A stretch of DNA of 6,633 bases from Novosphingobium sp. UBA6722 (GCA_002454125.1 DKII01000017.1:7725-14357); one strand, 5' to 3'. Counted from the stretch's first letter, positions 1 through 5,377 are shown. Notes: generated by a model not told the origin, from the sequence alone. Numbers and translations: made by a program.

Positions 1-58
1 CGCTTCCGGTGCTCACGACCAGTATGGTCGCTGCGCGCCGGTTCTCGCGGACAGCCAT
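1..58 (-). CDS. Unidentified protein, N-terminal fragment
   Basis: Only the first 19 codons lie in the window, reading MAVRENRRAATILVVSTGS and then running off the left edge. An ATG at 58 is preceded on the minus strand by GGAG with a 5-base gap, a good ribosome binding site, and the gene would be divergent from xthA with about 94 bases between them. The start (basic residues, then a hydrophobic run from about residue 9) could be a signal peptide or membrane anchor, but too little is present to tell. I do not recognise the family. The start context is the main evidence that it is real. Confidence 0.5.
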   Translation of the reverse strand, partial: MAVRENRRAATILVVSTGS

Positions 59-152
59 TCTCGCTCCACCCTGAGCCACTCCACACCCACCCAAACCCGC
101 GCCAAGCGCAAGGGGTGTTGCGGCAGCGGGATTCGGCACTAAAGCCCAAGGC

Positions 153-944
153 ATGGTTTCGATTGCCACCTGGAACATCAATTCCGTCCGTCTGCGCGCC
201 GATCAGGTGGTGCGGTTCCTGAGCGAGCAGGGGCCGGACGTGCTGTGCCTGCAAGAGATCAAGTGCGCCGAACACCTGTTCCCGCACGAGGTGTTCGAGG
301 CGGCTGGCTATACCCACCGGGTGGTCCACGGGCAGAAGGGCTATCACGGCGTTGCCACGGTCAGCCGCATTCCGCTGCGCGAGCTGGGCCGGCATGACTG
401 GCAGGACAACGGCGAGGCGCGGCATATTGGCGTCGAGCTGCTTGGGCCGGGTCAGGGCCTGGTGCTGGAGAACGTCTATATTCCCGCTGGCGGCGATATT
501 CCGGACCGGGACCAGAACCCCAAGTTTGGCCAGAAGCTCGACTTCCTCGAGCGGATGACGCGCTGGGCCGACAAGCTCGACCGGCCGACGCTGATTGTCG
601 GCGATTTCAACATCGCCCCGCTGGAATGCGATGTTTACGACCACAAGGCGCTGCTCAAGGTGGTCAGCCATACGCCGGTAGAGATCGAGGCGCTGTACCG
701 CTTCCGCGATGCCCACGGCTGGGTCGATCTGGGCCGCAAGCACATCCCCGCGCCGGAACGCAACTGGTCGTGGTGGTCCTACCGCACCTATTGGCAGGAA
801 AAGGATCGCGGCCGCCGGCTCGATCACATGTGGGCCTCGCCCGAGCTGGCGGCGCAATCGGTCAGCCACCGCTTCGTCGAGGAAACCCGCCGCTGGGAGC
901 AGCCGAGCGACCACGTGCCGCTGATCACGGAGTTTGCCCTTTGA
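153..944 (+). CDS. xthA: Exodeoxyribonuclease III (AP endonuclease)
   Basis: A 263-residue protein of the exonuclease III / endonuclease-exonuclease-phosphatase fold. The family cuts DNA 5' of abasic sites and removes 3'-blocking groups in cytoplasmic base excision repair, using a bound divalent metal. The active-site set is visible: N8 in the opening TWNINSVR, E35 in LQEIKC (metal ligand), Y109 in ENVYIP, D151 and N153 in GDFNIAP, D224 in RLDHMW, and D253-H254 in SDHVPL. Length is normal for the family and the ORF is intact. The start is the ATG at 153, with a weak AAGG upstream; the conserved WN motif follows within a few residues, so this start is sound. It is the first gene of a run with ribA and a GNAT gene; its TGA overlaps the next start. 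No clear promoter is seen in the 94-base gap upstream. Confidence 0.96.
   Translation: MVSIATWNINSVRLRADQVVRFLSEQGPDVLCLQEIKCAEHLFPHEVFEAAGYTHRVVHGQKGYHGVATVSRIPLRELGRHDWQDNGEARHIGVELLGPGQGLVLENVYIPAGGDIPDRDQNPKFGQKLDFLERMTRWADKLDRPTLIVGDFNIAPLECDVYDHKALLKVVSHTPVEIEALYRFRDAHGWVDLGRKHIPAPERNWSWWSYRTYWQEKDRGRRLDHMWASPELAAQSVSHRFVEETRRWEQPSDHVPLITEFAL
929..932 (+). promoter_or_regulatory. Ribosome binding site that sets the ribA start
   Basis: GGAG lies inside the last codons of xthA, 8 bases before a TTG at 941. No ATG or GTG in the ribA frame has comparable spacing, so this site favours the TTG start and translational coupling with xthA. Confidence 0.65.
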
Positions 945-1993
945 GGGCGACCCGCCGTGTTGCCCTGGCGCTCGATGCGCTGCGCCACGGCTGGCCGATC
1001 GAGGTCGATGGCGTGCTGCGCCTGCTGCCGGCCGAGACCGGTTTTGGCCCCGATGTCACCGCCCCGCGCCTGCTGATTTCGGCGGCGCGCGCCGTCACGC
1101 TCAAGCTCGCCAACCAGCGCGAGGCGGCCGTGCCCGAAGCCCCGGTGCTGATCCGCGGGGCCGAGCCGTTCACCCTGCCTGCCGCCCGCGTGCTGGCCGA
1201 TCCGGCCGAAGACCTCAACTGGCCGATGAAGGGCCCGTTCCTGGCTGAGCACCTTGATCACCCGCGCGCTGCTGAAACGGCGCTGTCGCTGGCGCGGCTG
1301 GCCGGGATCCTGCCGGCTTTCCTGGTCGATCCGGACGGGGCAGGTGAGGCCCAGGCGGTCTCCTCGGGCGATCTTGCAGAATTCACCGATCCGCGCCACC
1401 TGGCCATCGCCACCCGCGCCCGCCTGCCGGTCGCCGCGGCCGAGGATGCCGAGATTGTCGCCTTCCGCTCGACCGATGACCTGCGCGAACACGTTGCCCT
1501 GGTGATCGGCCAGCAGAACGCCGACCGAGCGCCGCTGGTCCGGCTGCACTCGGAATGCCTGACCGGCGATATCCTCGGCAGCCTGAAGTGCGATTGCGGG
1601 CCGCAGCTCGATGCCGCTTTGCGGGCCATGGCGGCGGAGACCAAGACCGGAGGCTGGGGCGTGCTGCTTTACCTGCGCCAGGAAGGGCGGGGGATTGGCC
1701 TCGTCAACAAGCTGCGCGCCTATCAGCTGCAGGACCAGGGGTTCGACACGGTCGATGCCAACAACCGCCTGGGTCTGCCCACGGAAGCCCGTGACTTCCC
1801 GGTTGCGGCGCGGATGCTGAACCTGCTCGGCGTTGGCCCGATCCGCCTGATGACGAACAATCCGGCCAAGGTCGAAGCGCTATCCGCTGCCGGCGTCGCC
1901 GTAGCCGAACGCGTGCCGCACCAGTTGCCGCCCAACCCGCACAACGCCCGCTACCTCGATACCAAGCGCGACCGGACTGGCCACCTGCTGTGA
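941..1993 (+). CDS. ribA: GTP cyclohydrolase II with degenerate DHBP-synthase-like N-terminus
   Basis: A 350-residue protein. The C-terminal half (from about residue 165) is a complete RibA, which opens GTP to 2,5-diamino-6-ribosylamino-4-pyrimidinone phosphate, the first step of riboflavin synthesis. Zinc ligands are C206 in HSECLTGD and C217/C219 in KCDCG, at the same spacing as in E. coli RibA; RQEGRGIGL, DANNRLGL, TNNP and the terminal YLDTKRDRTGHLL follow. The first ~165 residues resemble RibB (3,4-dihydroxy-2-butanone 4-phosphate synthase): ALDALRHGWPIEVDG near the start, and ETALSLARLAGILPA (112-126) matching the region after RibB's HTEA. The acidic DDEDRENEG motif is absent and HTEA is replaced, so this half is probably not catalytic. 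The open frame extends back to 626, but that part is the shadow of xthA. I start at TTG 941, which overlaps the xthA stop (TTGA) and has GGAG 8 bases upstream; the start is less certain than the identity. Confidence 0.93.
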   Translation: MRATRRVALALDALRHGWPIEVDGVLRLLPAETGFGPDVTAPRLLISAARAVTLKLANQREAAVPEAPVLIRGAEPFTLPAARVLADPAEDLNWPMKGPFLAEHLDHPRAAETALSLARLAGILPAFLVDPDGAGEAQAVSSGDLAEFTDPRHLAIATRARLPVAAAEDAEIVAFRSTDDLREHVALVIGQQNADRAPLVRLHSECLTGDILGSLKCDCGPQLDAALRAMAAETKTGGWGVLLYLRQEGRGIGLVNKLRAYQLQDQGFDTVDANNRLGLPTEARDFPVAARMLNLLGVGPIRLMTNNPAKVEALSAAGVAVAERVPHQLPPNPHNARYLDTKRDRTGHLL

Positions 1994-2496
1994 CCAGCTA
2001 CGTCATTCGCCCAGAACAGGTTGGCGATGAAGCTGCGATACACGATCTGGTTGGCCGCGCCTTTGCGCCGATGTGGTTCAGCGATGGCAGCGAACCCGAT
2101 CTGGTCGATGCCCTGCGCAGCGCCGGCGATCTGGCTCTGTCGCTGGTTGCCGTGACCGCAGCTGGCGAAATCATCGGCCATATCGGCTTCAGTCCGGTGA
2201 CAATCGACGGGGCTGATTGCGGCTGGTTCCAGATGGCGCCGGTTTCGGTCTCACCCGAAGTTCAGTTGCAGGGGATCGGTTCAGCGCTTATCCGTGCAGG
2301 GATTGCGGCGTTGCATGACCAAGCCGCGCACGGCGTCGCCGTGGTCGGCAACCCGGCCTATTACGAGCGCTTCGGCTTCGGCATCATTCCCGAACTGGCT
2401 CCGCTGGCGCAGCACGATGCGCAATACTTTCGCGCGCAAGTCCTCTCCGGCAACGCGCCGCGCGGCGTGCTGCGCTACGCTGCGGCCTTCGGTTAA
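1990..2496 (+). CDS. GNAT-family N-acetyltransferase (YhbS-like)
   Basis: A 168-residue single-domain GNAT protein, a family that moves acetyl from acetyl-CoA to an amine. The start YVIRPEQVGDEAAIHDLVGRAF is the usual beta1-alpha1 region. The acetyl-CoA pyrophosphate loop is Q92-x-x-G95-x-G97 in VSVSPEVQLQGIGSALI, and the following GNPAYYERFGF (120-130) is typical of the YhbS / COG3153 branch. The substrate cannot be told from sequence. The GTG start at 1990 overlaps the ribA TGA (GTGA), which implies translational coupling, although it gives no clue to a role in riboflavin metabolism. The TAA stop lies inside a TTAA that also supplies the stop of the opposite-strand gene. The ORF is intact and of normal length. 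Confidence 0.88.
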   Translation: MTSYVIRPEQVGDEAAIHDLVGRAFAPMWFSDGSEPDLVDALRSAGDLALSLVAVTAAGEIIGHIGFSPVTIDGADCGWFQMAPVSVSPEVQLQGIGSALIRAGIAALHDQAAHGVAVVGNPAYYERFGFGIIPELAPLAQHDAQYFRAQVLSGNAPRGVLRYAAAFG

Positions 2497-3446
2497 CGGC
2501 GGTCGGTGCGCTTGAGGCCGGCTGCCAGACGGTTTGCGCCGATCTGCACCGGATCGTCGGTCCAGTTGGCCACGAAGGTGCTGGTGCGGCTGACGCCCGG
2601 CGCAAAACGGGCATCGTTGTCCTCGATCACCAGTCCGGCTGAGCTGTACTGCCGTCCTTCCGGCGCGACGGTGATGAAGGCGGACCAGTTTTCCTTGTCC
2701 TGCCCCTGGACGAACCAGTTATTGGCGATCCGGCCCGAGGCACCGCCGGGCAGGTCGATCATGTAATTGGTGCCGCGCCCGCCCGAATCGTCGAAGCTGT
2801 TGCCGACAATCTCGACCGAGCGGCTGCGGCTCTTGGCATAGTGGCCGCCGCGGCCCTGCTCGAACCGGCTGCGGGTGATCGAGACCGAACCGTAGTCCCC
2901 GATGTAGACCGAGTGAGCACAGCCACCCGGCCCTTCGCAGGTGCCGAGGCGGGTGAAGGTCGATTTGTCGATGCTGATGCGGCTCTTGGTATCGATCCCG
3001 CCAAGGATGCCCTGCTGGCTGTCGCGGAACCAGCTCTGCGACACTTCAAGATTGCCCAGCTCGATCCGGATCCCGACCCCGTTGAAATCATCGACACGGA
3101 TGTTGGTGAAGACCAGCCCCTCGACCCGCGCGTTATCGCCACGCAGCACCAGCACGCCTTTGCCCTCGCAGGCGACGCCATCGAAGATCGCCTGGCCCGG
3201 CGTCTCGGCCTGGTAGGTGATCGAGCCCGCGCCCTGCACTGCGCAGTCGGCGTGGCGGCCATTGGCGATGCGGATCGTACCGGTGCCGCCGCCGATCGCC
3301 TGGACCGCTTCCTGCAGCCGGGCAAAGCGCTGGCCGGTTTCGACCACGGTATAGGGCGTGAAGTTCTGCGCGCTGGCGAGCGAGACCGGCAGGGCCAGGC
3401 TGGCGAGGGCCGAAAGGGCGAGGATCAGGCGGGCGTTCTTGTCCAT
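2493..3446 (-). CDS. Secreted right-handed parallel beta-helix protein
   Basis: A 317-residue protein with a clear Sec signal peptide: basic MDKNAR, a hydrophobic core, and a signal peptidase I site after ASA (24-26), leaving a mature start at about Q27. The rest is a run of short strands and turns in the style of pectate-lyase-like beta-helices: AIFDGVACEGKGVLVLRGDNARVEGLVF, then repeated 'I.I..S.F' rungs (RISIDKSTF, SVSITRSRF, SVEIVGNSF, RIANNWF, LVIEDND). It probably acts in the periplasm or outside the cell. Such folds occur in polysaccharide lyases, epimerases and adhesins; I see no recognisable catalytic motif, so substrate and activity are unknown. It is the last gene of the minus-strand cluster, 45 bases after the small membrane gene. 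The ribosome binding site is weak and lies in a hairpin. The stop shares TTAA with the acetyltransferase gene. Confidence 0.85.
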   Translation of the reverse strand: MDKNARLILALSALASLALPVSLASAQNFTPYTVVETGQRFARLQEAVQAIGGGTGTIRIANGRHADCAVQGAGSITYQAETPGQAIFDGVACEGKGVLVLRGDNARVEGLVFTNIRVDDFNGVGIRIELGNLEVSQSWFRDSQQGILGGIDTKSRISIDKSTFTRLGTCEGPGGCAHSVYIGDYGSVSITRSRFEQGRGGHYAKSRSRSVEIVGNSFDDSGGRGTNYMIDLPGGASGRIANNWFVQGQDKENWSAFITVAPEGRQYSSAGLVIEDNDARFAPGVSRTSTFVANWTDDPVQIGANRLAAGLKRTDRR

Positions 3447-3469
3447 CCCGGCACTATGCCCTTGCCGGG
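3447..3469 (-). repeat. Hairpin directly before the beta-helix gene
   Basis: A perfect 7-base inverted repeat, CCCGGCA (3447-3453) and TGCCGGG (3463-3469), encloses a 9-base loop and abuts the ATG of the beta-helix gene. In the minus direction it is followed by ATGGAC and not by a U-run, so it is not a standard terminator. In RNA it would fold over the translation start and could lower expression of the last gene. Confidence 0.5.
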
Positions 3470-3491
3470 TTAAGATCAGGCAAAGGCAGGA

Positions 3492-3749
3492 CTAATCGCG
3501 CTTGCCCCAGCGCCATTTCCAGCCGCCCGCGGTGCGCTGGTACACCAGCGAGGCAAAGGCGGCGGTGGCCGCGACGAATACCGCGAAGGCGATTGTCCGG
3601 ACGCGGCCATCGCTCTGCTGATCGAGCCAGCCCACGATCGCCAGGATTGCCAGGTAGCCGGCCAGCAGTGCCCAGCCTTGCCAGGTGATCGGCCAACCGG
3701 CGCCATAGCCAAAGCGTTTGGCGGCGAACCAGGGCTTGGGTTCAGTCAT
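3492..3749 (-). CDS. Small two-helix inner-membrane protein
   Basis: An 85-residue protein beginning MTEPKPWFAAKRFGYGAGWP. Two hydrophobic segments, about residues 24-42 (WALLAGYLAILAIVGWL region) and 50-69 (VRTIAFAVFVAATAAFASL region), are joined by a short polar turn, and the C-terminus is basic and aromatic (WKWRWGKRD). This predicts a hairpin in the inner membrane with both ends in the cytoplasm. The N-terminal 'WF..KRFGYG.G.P.TWQGW' pattern recurs in small uncharacterised bacterial membrane proteins; no function is known to me. A longer frame reaches 3854, but the start at 3749 has AAGGAG 7 bases upstream and the extra part is a shadow of the gene before it. It overlaps that gene by 8 bases, so the two are almost certainly co-translated, and a link to the SPFH protein two genes upstream is plausible. 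Confidence 0.82.
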   Translation of the reverse strand: MTEPKPWFAAKRFGYGAGWPITWQGWALLAGYLAILAIVGWLDQQSDGRVRTIAFAVFVAATAAFASLVYQRTAGGWKWRWGKRD

Positions 3750-3951
3750 CGCTCTTCTCCTTGGGCGGCCGCCCGCGCCGGGGCGGTTCGCTTGGTGCCA
3801 CCTTGATCCCGCGCCGGCCCAGCGCTTCGCGCAGCAGGACTTCGATCTCGGCATTGACCGAGCGAAAGTCGCTGGCTGCGGCCCGTTCCAGCGCTGTGAA
3901 CAGCGCCGGATCGAGCCGCAGCGGAAAGGCCTTTTTAGCGGGCGGCGCCAT
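3742..3951 (-). CDS. Arc-like ribbon-helix-helix DNA-binding protein with AT-hook-like tail
   Basis: A 69-residue protein. Residues 7-48 (KAFPLRLDPALF, then ALERAAASDFRSVNAEIEVLLREAL) fit the Arc family: a short beta strand (FPLRL) that would enter the DNA major groove, then two helices with the RSVNAEI signature matching phage P22 Arc (RSVNSEI). The tail PPRRGRPPK (57-64 region) holds R59-G60-R61-P62, the core of an AT-hook, which in other proteins binds the minor groove of AT-rich DNA. It starts 8 bases after the SPFH stop and overlaps the next gene by 8 bases, so it lies in the middle of an operon. Autoregulation of the SPFH promoter, whose DNA is AT-rich and palindromic, is my inference. 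Antitoxins share this fold, but no toxin-like partner is next to it. The upstream ribosome binding site is weak, consistent with coupling. Confidence 0.85.
   Translation of the reverse strand: MAPPAKKAFPLRLDPALFTALERAAASDFRSVNAEIEVLLREALGRRGIKVAPSEPPRRGRPPKEKSDD
3757..3762 (-). promoter_or_regulatory. Ribosome binding site that sets the start of the small membrane gene
   Basis: On the minus strand this reads AAGGAG, 7 bases before the ATG at 3749. It sits inside the coding region of the Arc-like gene and decides for the 85-residue form over a 120-residue one. Confidence 0.75.
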
Positions 3952-3959
3952 GGGTCAGG

Positions 3960-4871
3960 TCACTGGTACAGCGTGCCCGTGTTGACCACCGGCTGGGTAT
4001 CGCGCTCACCGCAGAGCACGACCATCAGGTTCGAGACCATCGCCGCCTTGCGCTCGTCGTCCAGCTGGACCACGCCCTTGTCGCTTAGCTGCTGCAGCGC
4101 CATTTCGACCATGGTGACCGCGCCTTCGACCAGCTTGGTCCGCGCCGCGATCACCGCTTCTGCCTGCTGGCGGCGCAGCATCGCTCCGGCGATTTCCTGA
4201 GCATAGGCCAGGTGCGTGAAGCCGCATTCGTCCACCGTGATCCCGGCCATGGTCAGCCGCGCGATCAATTCCTTGCGCAGTTCCACGCCCACTTCGTCGT
4301 GGTTGCCGCGCAGGGTGATCTCGGCATGGGCGAAATCGTCATAGGGATAGCGCGAGCCGATCGTGCGGACCGCCGCTTTGATCTGGACCATGACGAAGGC
4401 CTTGTAATCATCGACGTCATAGAGCGCCTGGGCGGTATCGACCACGCGCCAGACCACCTGGGCCGCCATCTCGATCGGGTTGCCGCGCAGGTCGTTGACC
4501 TTGATCTTGTCCGAAACCAGGTTGTTGGCGCGGACCGAGATCTTGGTCTTGCCCATCCACGGCCAGACCCAGCGCAGGCCCTCATTGCGATCGGTGCCGC
4601 GATAGGCGCCGAACAGCGTGATGGCCGCGGCCTGGTTGGGCTGGATCATGTAGAACCCGCTGGCCAGGACAACCAGGAGGATCGACGCCAGACCGGTCGA
4701 GACGACGAAGCCGAATATCTCGCTGTCTTCGGGCTGGCTGCCCGCGAAGCTGACGATCCGCCAGATCGTGAGCGTGAGCAGGACCAGGAAGGTGATGAAG
4801 ATCAGATAGCCGCTGGTGCTCCAGGCGCGCTTTTCGCGGCTGATGGCCATCGGCGTGTGTGCATCGGACAT
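3960..4871 (-). CDS. SPFH/band-7 (stomatin-like) membrane protein
   Basis: A 303-residue protein. Two transmembrane segments lie at about residues 21-42 and 54-75; the SPFH domain follows directly: MIQPNQAAAITLFGAYRGTDRNEGLRWVWPW, then a strand-rich core (VSDKIKVNDLRGNPIEMAAQVVWRVVD, about 118-144) and the long helical part with RLTMAGITVDECGFTHLAYAQEIAGAMLRRQQAEAVIAARTKLVEGA (about 205-250). SPFH proteins oligomerise at membranes and organise membrane domains or act with proteases and stress responses; the precise role here is unknown. The Gxxx/NExD hallmarks of FtsH partners HflK/HflC and of a NfeD neighbour are not evident, so I place it only in the broad family. The ATG at 4871 has an AGGGG ribosome site. 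It heads the minus-strand cluster, with a promoter-like sequence at 4916-4944. Confidence 0.92.
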   Translation of the reverse strand: MSDAHTPMAISREKRAWSTSGYLIFITFLVLLTLTIWRIVSFAGSQPEDSEIFGFVVSTGLASILLVVLASGFYMIQPNQAAAITLFGAYRGTDRNEGLRWVWPWMGKTKISVRANNLVSDKIKVNDLRGNPIEMAAQVVWRVVDTAQALYDVDDYKAFVMVQIKAAVRTIGSRYPYDDFAHAEITLRGNHDEVGVELRKELIARLTMAGITVDECGFTHLAYAQEIAGAMLRRQQAEAVIAARTKLVEGAVTMVEMALQQLSDKGVVQLDDERKAAMVSNLMVVLCGERDTQPVVNTGTLYQ

Positions 4872-4892
4872 GGTGTTGACCCCTGTGAATCA

Positions 4893-4914
4893 ATCAGCAT
4901 TAAAACTGATATCA
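4893..4914. promoter_or_regulatory. Palindromic candidate operator at the SPFH start site
   Basis: ATCAG (4893-4897) and CTGAT (4906-4910) form an inverted repeat with an 8-base spacer, and TGATATCA (4907-4914) is a perfect 8-base palindrome overlapping its right arm. They fall immediately downstream of the predicted -10 of the SPFH promoter, where a bound repressor would block transcription. The surrounding 40 bases (4886-4925) are about 28% GC, in an otherwise GC-rich window. Confidence 0.45.
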
Positions 4915-4915
4915 C

Positions 4916-4944
4916 ATTAATATCGTGATTCGCCCGATGGTCAA
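4916..4944 (-). promoter_or_regulatory. Predicted promoter of the SPFH operon
   Basis: Read on the minus strand, TTGACC (4944-4939) and ATTAAT (4921-4916) are separated by exactly 17 bases and resemble a sigma-70 type -35 and -10. The expected start site near 4909 leaves a leader of about 38 bases before the SPFH ATG. The spacer contains GCGAATCA (4933-4926) at spacer positions 6-13. Confidence 0.5.
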
Positions 4945-4992
4945 GCAGATCCGGCACCACGAAAAAATCACTCTTGAAATAAGAGCGAATCA
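4926..4992. repeat. Inverted GCGAATCA box pair in the divergent promoter region
   Basis: TGATTCGC at 4926-4933 and GCGAATCA at 4985-4992 are perfect 8-base inverted copies, symmetric about 4959. Each lies at spacer positions 6-13 of one of the two divergent promoter-like sequences. A shorter copy, GAATCA, is at 4887-4892. This looks like a shared regulator site. Confidence 0.5.
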
Positions 4993-5002
4993 GTCTTAAA
5001 AA
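4974..5002 (+). promoter_or_regulatory. Predicted promoter of the DUF465 transcript
   Basis: TTGAAA (4974-4979) and TAAAAA (4997-5002) are 17 bases apart, with GCGAATCA at spacer positions 6-13, as in the divergent minus-strand promoter. The -35 overlaps a small palindrome, CTCTT (4971-4975) and AAGAG (4981-4985). A start near 5009 would give a leader of about 195 bases before the DUF465 gene. Confidence 0.45.
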
Positions 5003-5033
5003 CAGTCCTGCGGGACCGGGCCCCTCTGGCGCG

Positions 5034-5148
5034 GCGCACTGGCACCATCCCCCTTCCCAGCCAGGGCGCTACGTGATGTCGGACCGCATCGGATGATGCC
5101 GATGCCTGTGGTCCGGACACCTTGTCCCCCCATCCCAAGGAAACTGGG
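5034..5148 (+). other. GC-rich structured leader or small RNA candidate
   Basis: This non-coding stretch contains three successive hairpins. The first pairs GCGCACTGGC (5034-5043) with GCCAGGGCGC (5060-5069), 9 of 10 positions, around a C-rich 16-base loop. The second pairs 5077-5092 with 5099-5119: inner arms GCATCGG and CCGATGC are perfect with a 6-base loop, and outer arms TGTCGGACC and GGTCCGGACA pair with one bulge. The third, small, pairs CCCA (5134-5137) with TGGG (5145-5148). Unpaired C-runs (5049-5053, 5126-5131) lie between. No U-run follows any stem, so these are not intrinsic terminators. It may be the folded 5' leader of the DUF465 message or a separate RNA; I do not recognise a known family. 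Confidence 0.45.
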
Positions 5149-5203
5149 CAACAGGCTCGGCTCATCCGATCGAACCACAACCGTTCGATAAGGGAGCATT
5201 GCC

Positions 5204-5377
5204 ATGTCCGATCGTGTGTTCCGTCTGCTGGAACGCCACCAGAAGCTTGATGAAGCCCTGCGCCTGGCGCAGCGGCGGCGGCTGGCCGATCCGTTCGAGA
5301 TCGTCCGGCTGAAGAAGCTCAAGCTGGCGATCAAGGACCGGATTGCGCGCCTTTTGCGCCGTCCGCGGCCCACTTAA
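5204..5377 (+). CDS. DUF465 (YdcH-like) small protein
   Basis: A 57-residue protein starting MSDRVFRLLERHQKLDEALRL and ending KKLKLAIKDRIARLLRRPRPT. The pattern 'H..LD.AL......DPFEI.RLKK.KL.IKDRI' is the DUF465 / YdcH signature: a small, highly charged, mostly helical protein that probably forms a coiled-coil pair of helices (about residues 4-27 and 31-51). Its biochemical role is not established. The ribosome binding site AGGGAG (5191-5196) is strong, 7 bases before the ATG. It is too short to be picked up by many gene callers. A long structured leader lies upstream and an intrinsic terminator follows 23 bases after the stop, so it may be expressed largely as its own short message, with terC reached only by read-through. 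Confidence 0.85.
   Translation: MSDRVFRLLERHQKLDEALRLAQRRRLADPFEIVRLKKLKLAIKDRIARLLRRPRPT

Noticed and set aside
626..940. Upstream extension of the ribA open frame into xthA
   Set aside because: The extension is Pro/Arg/Gly-rich shadow sequence of xthA. RibB-like similarity begins only after 941, where a TTG with a good ribosome site is found.
850..940. FMN riboswitch before ribA
   Set aside because: ribA overlaps the end of xthA, so there is no untranslated leader to hold one, and no FMN-element motifs are seen in the coding sequence.
824..1549. A 241-codon minus-strand open frame opposite ribA
   Set aside because: Composition and lack of any domain mark it as a shadow of the ribA/xthA coding sequence.
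2841..3473. A 210-codon plus-strand open frame opposite the beta-helix gene
   Set aside because: The opposite strand encodes a signal peptide and regular beta-helix rungs; this frame is Asp/Ala/Arg-rich shadow with no supported start.
3742..3951. Antitoxin of a toxin-antitoxin pair
   Set aside because: The ribbon-helix-helix fold fits, but neighbours are an SPFH protein and a two-helix membrane protein, neither toxin-like.
4876..4904. A third promoter-like sequence on the plus strand (TTGACC, 17 bases, ATTAAA)
   Set aside because: It lies in the SPFH leader, its GAATCA copy is at a different spacer offset from the other two, and a second plus promoter this close is not needed to explain the layout.
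5009..5203. yybP-ykoY manganese riboswitch, expected near a TerC/Alx gene
   Set aside because: The conserved GGGGAGUA-like and CAACAUACUCG-like loop sequences are not present, and the region lies before the DUF465 gene, not directly before terC.
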